Origin: Aeromonas taiwanensis
GTDB lineage: Bacteria > Pseudomonadota > Gammaproteobacteria > Enterobacterales > Aeromonadaceae
Direction of reading: 5' to 3'
Assembly (NCBI RefSeq): GCF_000820165.1
Contig: NZ_CDDD01000057.1
Span: forward strand, 1-64,000
DNA: 64,000 bases
A program made the translations under genes and the position numbers. The notes below the pieces were generated by a model, which made no database searches, had not been told where the DNA came from, and was given only the letters and a program-made list of their open reading frames with translations. Shown one piece after another: positions 61,026 to 64,000 of the stretch. The first letter of the stretch is position 1, and each line of letters begins with the position of its first letter.

Positions 61026-61276
61026 GGCACTGCCCTTTTTGTGTACACCTGACCACTGATTATGGTGCGATTCACCAAGGGTGCTTATGAGGCGGGGGCG
61101 TGTTTGGCCCATCAGTAGCGAATGGCGCCAGTGCCTGAGTCGTTCAACTAGGTGCTGTTCATGTTCTGATGGCGGTTGTGCCAGATGGATTCACTGTGGG
61201 TGGTCTCTAGAGCGTGAGCATCCAGTAGTGACAGCGGGTGGCATCGAGGAATGTATGGAGGTGAGTGTCCCGGTCT

Positions 61277-61315
61277 GGACATTTTCCTGTGCGTTTTGTG
61301 AGGCGGAAAATGTCC
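61277..61315. repeat. 11-bp perfect inverted repeat
   Basis: GGACATTTTCC (61277-61287) and GGAAAATGTCC (61305-61315) are separated by 17 nt. The motif resembles the short repeats found in the ends of IS21-family elements, but no transposase is near. Confidence 0.6.
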
Positions 61316-61335
61316 GTTGTAAACGTGCTGGATAT

Positions 61336-61367
61336 AAAAAGGGCTATCTCTTGCGAGGTGGCCTTTT
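61336..61367 (+). terminator. Terminator-like hairpin
   Basis: AAAAGGGCTATCTC and GAGGTGGCCTTTT pair over about 13 positions (three G-T pairs) around a ttgc loop, with A-rich and T-rich flanks. What it terminates is unclear. Confidence 0.45.
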
Positions 61368-61450
61368 CCAAACGTGTGATGTTGGGGGATGTTGAACCAG
61401 ACGGTTACTTATTTGATTTAAAATAGAAATCGCCAATTCAGAAAATTTTA

Positions 61451-61474
61451 GTATGCCTAACCGTATGCCTAACA
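61451..61474. repeat. Two tandem 12-bp direct repeats
   Basis: GTATGCCTAACC is followed at once by GTATGCCTAACa, next to an AT-rich stretch. This could be an integrase arm site or chance. Confidence 0.5.
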
Positions 61475-61675
61475 TCAGCGCTTCTACAGAAGAGTGCCCA
61501 TCTGGGCTGGAATGGCCCGTAGTGATTAGCTGTTGTGGGGAATAACCCCTGCCTTTCCAGAAGGCCGAAGATAATCACTCTTCGCTAGAGATGATGCTCT
61601 CTGTTGTATCAGCTCCTCGTTTGGAAAAAATGCCCCGTCCAAAACTTGCCAATCAGACGAACCTTCAGGCGGTCG

Positions 61676-62935
61676 CTACCTCGCCACCGGCAGGTCCTCC
61701 CAGCGGGTGGTGTAACAGGGGCTCAAGTGCTCTTGTCGCATCATCCGCTTGGGTGACCCCGTGCCCTGACTGGCAAAGCCTACGCGCCCCAATCCCTTGG
61801 CTTTGATCTGGTCCATCACTGCCATCAGCGCATCCGACTGAGCGGAGGACGGGGCAAACAGATCGGCCTGTTGCTGCCCCTTGGGGGTGAATTCACTCAA
61901 CATGACCCCGCCTTTCTGATAGCGATGGCCGTCACGCCAAATCTGCGGTAGCACTACGTTTACTTGCTGCAGCAGTAACCGGGTGTCATCGCTAGGGCAG
62001 GCCAGCCGAACGCCAGCCTGCTCACTGTAGTAAGGTGCTCGTTCGTCAAAGGGGCTGGTACGCACGAACAGGTGCACCCGCTGGCAACACATCCCCTCTG
62101 CCCGCAGCTTCTCGGCAGCGCGAGCCATAAAGCCTGACAACGCTTTGGCCATTTCCCCACGGTCAGTCACTCGCTCACCAAAGGAACGGCTCGAGAGGAT
62201 CTGCTGCTTCGCCACCGGTTCAACGGTCAGTTCCGCGCAAGGCAGGCCACGCAGCTCCTGTACGATCCGCTCGACTACCACGCCGTATTGGGCGCGTAAC
62301 CCTTTGGCATCGCTAGCCACCAGGTCGGCCACGGTGTTGATGCCTTGAGCCACCAGCTTGGCCCCCAAGCGCCGCCCTATACCCCACACCTCATCCACCG
62401 GGGTGATGGCCATCAGCCGGGCACGGCGCAGCTCGTCACGCAAGTCCACGACGCCGCCTGTGGCAGGCCACTTCTTGGCGGCATAGTTGGCCAGCTTGGC
62501 GAGGGTCTTGGTGGGGCCGATCCCGACCCCTACCGTTAGGCCGGTCCACTGCCACACTCGCTGCCGGATCTGTTGCCCATACGCTGTCAGATCCCCGGCA
62601 AACGACTCCGACAGTGACAGGAATGCTTCATCGATGGAGTAGACCTCCAGCTCGGGGGCCATGGTCTCCAACGTGCTCATCACTCGGCCCGACATATCGC
62701 CATAGAGCGCGTAGTTGGAGCTGAACGCAACACCGCCATACGCCTCGAACTGCTCGCGGATCTTGAAGTAGGGCCCGGCCATCTTGATACCCATCGCCTT
62801 GGCCTCGGGGCTGCGCGACACCACACACCCATCGTTGTTGGAAAGCACCACGACCGGGCGGCCACGCAACTCAGGGCGAAACAGCCGCTCACAGCTGGCG
62901 TAGAAGTTGTTTACATCAACGAGCGCTATGGCCAT
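61676..62935 (-). CDS. umuC: DNA polymerase V catalytic subunit UmuC
   Basis: The 419-residue Y-family translesion polymerase carries catalytic residues in IALVDVNNFYASCERLF and YSIDEAFLSL. GVGIGPTKTLAKLANYAAKK and the HhH region DEVWGIGRRLGAKLVAQGI follow. A C-terminal DUF4113 tail (QADLF ... YTTRWEDLPVA) marks the UmuC subfamily. The start overlaps umuD by 20 nt and has GAGG upstream. It is SOS-controlled through the umuD promoter. Confidence 0.96.
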   Translation of the reverse strand: MAIALVDVNNFYASCERLFRPELRGRPVVVLSNNDGCVVSRSPEAKAMGIKMAGPYFKIREQFEAYGGVAFSSNYALYGDMSGRVMSTLETMAPELEVYSIDEAFLSLSESFAGDLTAYGQQIRQRVWQWTGLTVGVGIGPTKTLAKLANYAAKKWPATGGVVDLRDELRRARLMAITPVDEVWGIGRRLGAKLVAQGINTVADLVASDAKGLRAQYGVVVERIVQELRGLPCAELTVEPVAKQQILSSRSFGERVTDRGEMAKALSGFMARAAEKLRAEGMCCQRVHLFVRTSPFDERAPYYSEQAGVRLACPSDDTRLLLQQVNVVLPQIWRDGHRYQKGGVMLSEFTPKGQQQADLFAPSSAQSDALMAVMDQIKAKGLGRVGFASQGTGSPKRMMRQEHLSPCYTTRWEDLPVAR

Positions 62936-63359
62936 CACGCTGCCTCAGATTGCCAATCACATGGGTGACCACCCCGAACAGCTCCAGGGAGAAGCTCATG
63001 CAAGGGTCGATAGGCGCGAACGCCGGATTGGCTGGCAGCAGCCGCAGCCTCGGCTTGAGCTGCAAGGTTTTGACCGTGAAGCCGCCATCGAGCAGTGCAA
63101 TCACCACATCACCATGGCGCGGGGTCAAGCTCTTATCGACCACCAGCAAGTCACCGGGAAAGATGCCGACCCCGGTCATGCTCTCCCCCTCGGCACGCAG
63201 ATAGAAGGTTGCAGCTGGGTGCGAGACGCAGTGAGTGTTGAGGTCCAATTTCCCTTCCTGATAGTCGCTGGCTGGGCTGGGAAAGCCGCAAGAGGCACGG
63301 TGCAAGTACAGCGGGATGGTCACCTCGGCGGGTGATAGGTCTGGGGTTAACAGCTTCAT
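62916..63359 (-). CDS. umuD: Polymerase V accessory protein UmuD
   Basis: The 147-residue S24 peptidase-like protein cleaves itself when bound to RecA filaments. The cleavage bond Cys24-Gly25 (ASCGFPSPA), catalytic Ser60 (GESMTGVG) and Lys97 (GFTVKTL) fall at the same numbers as in E. coli UmuD. The C-terminus is a few residues longer than the E. coli protein. The promoter overlaps a LexA box. Confidence 0.96.
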   Translation of the reverse strand: MKLLTPDLSPAEVTIPLYLHRASCGFPSPASDYQEGKLDLNTHCVSHPAATFYLRAEGESMTGVGIFPGDLLVVDKSLTPRHGDVVIALLDGGFTVKTLQLKPRLRLLPANPAFAPIDPCMSFSLELFGVVTHVIGNLRQRDGHSAR

Positions 63360-63370
63360 GGCTATAATAC

Positions 63371-63386
63371 CTGTATTTATATACAG
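63371..63386 (-). promoter_or_regulatory. LexA (SOS) box of umuDC
   Basis: CTGTATTTATATACAG is a perfect CTGT-N8-ACAG palindrome 12 bp upstream of the umuD start. On the minus strand a TATTAT -10 candidate lies between it and the ATG, so LexA binding would block RNA polymerase. Confidence 0.95.
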
Positions 63387-63475
63387 TCATTATGGCGCGC
63401 CACCTTTGAACCAGCGCAAGTCCCACATGCCACTGATGGCGTACCATGGCGCCAACAAATAACAAAGAGGCCAGT

Positions 63476-63597
63476 ATGAGTCACGTTCTGTGTGCACTGG
63501 CGGATGTGCTTTTAAAAACAGACAAGCACGATGCGATATTTTAACTCTTGAGCAAATCTGCACTCCTGAGTTTGAAGAGATGCAACTTCCTGAATGA
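63476..63597 (+). pseudogene. Possible frameshifted small gene
   Basis: An ATG with AAGAGG upstream opens MSHVLCALADVLLKTDKHD, which stops at 63544. Reading continues plausibly one frame over as DILTLEQICTPEFEEMQLPE to a stop at 63597. A single indel near 63533 would join them into a protein of about 40 residues. I know no homologue, and chance is possible. Confidence 0.3.
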
Positions 63598-63738
63598 CCT
63601 CAGTTTGAGGCTCTTGGGGTGTCTAAGAAAGTAGGGGGGATTCAGTACCGCTGAATTTAGTACTACAGCCCTTGTGGTACTCATAATGGCACTAAATGAG
63701 CTGGCTCCTTGCGACTCCCTCTGACTTTTTCGGACAAC

Positions 63739-63774
63739 AAAAAACCCGCAAGACGTTGAATCTTGCGGGTTTTT
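63739..63774 (-). terminator. Terminator of ssrA
   Basis: AACCCGCAAGA and TCTTGCGGGTT form a perfect stem with a 7-nt loop, with A/T runs on both sides. On the minus strand it ends in six T, about 32 nt after the tmRNA CCA end. Confidence 0.92.
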
Positions 63775-63805
63775 GTACTTCTTCGTTCCCGGCCGGAACA
63801 TTGTT

Positions 63806-64000
63806 TGGTGGAGCTGGGGGGATTTGAACCCCCGTCCAAAATTACTACATCCTTGGCACTACATGCTTAGTCACTCTTTACATTCGCCAACCCGCTGCGG
63901 AGAGACACGCCACGCATTGACTAGCTCGATTGGTTTTAATGCTTCCGCCCCGAGCAGGACTTCCACACGATCCTGTGAAGGATGACCTTCCAATTCCCTA
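63806..64000 (-). ncRNA. ssrA: tmRNA (ssrA), 3' part, cut by window edge
   Basis: On the minus strand the sequence ends GGGGGTTCAAATCCCCCC then AGCTCCACCA, the T-arm and 3' acceptor of tmRNA with encoded CCA. The preceding about 150 nt (GGCGAATGTAAAGAG, GACTAAGCATGTAG) match the 3' domain with its pseudoknot region. The tag-peptide ORF and 5' acceptor half lie outside the window. tmRNA rescues stalled ribosomes with SmpB. Its 3' end is a common integration site. Confidence 0.93.

Larger units (their letters stand above)
61026..61675. other. Gene-poor, AT-enriched junction region
   Basis: This 650 bp lies between the oxidoreductase promoter and umuC. It contains an 11-bp inverted repeat (61277-61315), a terminator-like hairpin (61336-61367), an AT-rich block (61405-61450) and two 12-bp direct repeats (61451-61474). 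A plus-strand frame of 104 codons (61081-61395) and a short one starting MPNRMPN near 61453 have no recognisable similarity. The make-up suggests mobile-element debris. Confidence 0.5.
63387..63805. other. Region between umuD promoter and ssrA 3' end
   Basis: This 419-bp AT-enriched stretch holds a possible broken small gene (63476-63597), a hairpin AGTACTAC / GTGGTACT at 63659-63681, and the ssrA terminator. No integrase gene or second copy of the ssrA 3' end was found by eye. Confidence 0.5.

Noticed and set aside
61081-61395. Plus-strand 104-codon frame upstream of umuC
   Set aside because: It runs through an inverted repeat and a terminator-like hairpin, is C/W-rich and lacks a convincing ribosome-binding site.
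63853-63870. TGGCAC followed by TGC resembling a sigma-54 promoter
   Set aside because: The GG-GC spacing is 8 nt instead of 10 and the sequence is inside the tmRNA 3' domain.

Overview
The window reads as a chromosomal segment of a GC-rich gammaproteobacterium, most likely Aeromonas. That is inference from gene content and order: a Vibrio-type chitobiose uptake/degradation operon, one large polar-flagellum and chemotaxis cluster running straight into cytochrome c maturation genes, and a polar chemotaxis-array system (ParC/ParP). No rRNA or complete tRNA gene was seen. The 3' part of tmRNA lies at the right edge.

Layout. (1) 1-8642, minus strand: binding protein, two permeases, two ATPases, GH9 exo-glucosaminidase-like enzyme, GlcNAc kinase and the start of a GH20 hexosaminidase, in the same order as the V. 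cholerae VC0620-VC0613 (GlcNAc)2 operon. Two strong GC hairpins without U-tracts divide it into three expression blocks, and the permease/ATPase junction carries a degenerate tandem duplication that creates a 37-codon mini-ORF. (2) 9187-12125: rimO (minus), a SYLF-domain exported protein and an unrecognised small protein. (3) 12247-40510, plus strand: fliEFGHIJKLMNOPQR-flhB, then flhAFG-fliA, then cheYZAB, a second stator pair (MotC/MotD type), parC, parP, cheW and a DUF2802 protein. Consensus sigma-54 promoters precede fliE and flhA. The 3' end of flhB is present three times in tandem between flhB and flhA. (4) 40725-47975: ccmABCDEFGHI, with a near-consensus FNR box ahead of ccmC. (5) 48055-61025: mixed housekeeping and accessory genes: mlaA, sodB, grxD, an RNA m5C methyltransferase, a GlyGly-CTERM metalloprotease with a small lipoprotein, pdxH, a GNAT protein with an odd N-terminal domain, two further GNAT proteins, a globin-coupled diguanylate cyclase, a START-like (AHSA1) protein and a BBE-type FAD oxidoreductase. 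(6) 61026-64000: a more AT-rich patch with umuDC under a perfect LexA box, scrambled repeats, a possible broken small gene and the 3' end of ssrA with its terminator. It looks like an eroded island at the ssrA integration hotspot.

How the parts fit: regions 1, 3 and 4 support a motile, chitin-using, respiratory aquatic lifestyle. Chitin disaccharide is imported and cut or phosphorylated. The sigma-54-driven cluster builds the polar basal body and export gate, FlhF/FlhG place and count the flagellum, FliA drives late genes, and CheYZAB/CheW with ParC/ParP assemble the polar chemosensory array. CheA carries three copies of a short motif in the linker expected to dock ParP. The strongest unusual signals are two independent tandem duplications of gene 3' ends (permease tail and flhB tail), the intercistronic hairpins, the CheA and FliK repeat tracts, and the umuDC/ssrA patch. 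No wholly new multi-gene system was recognised.
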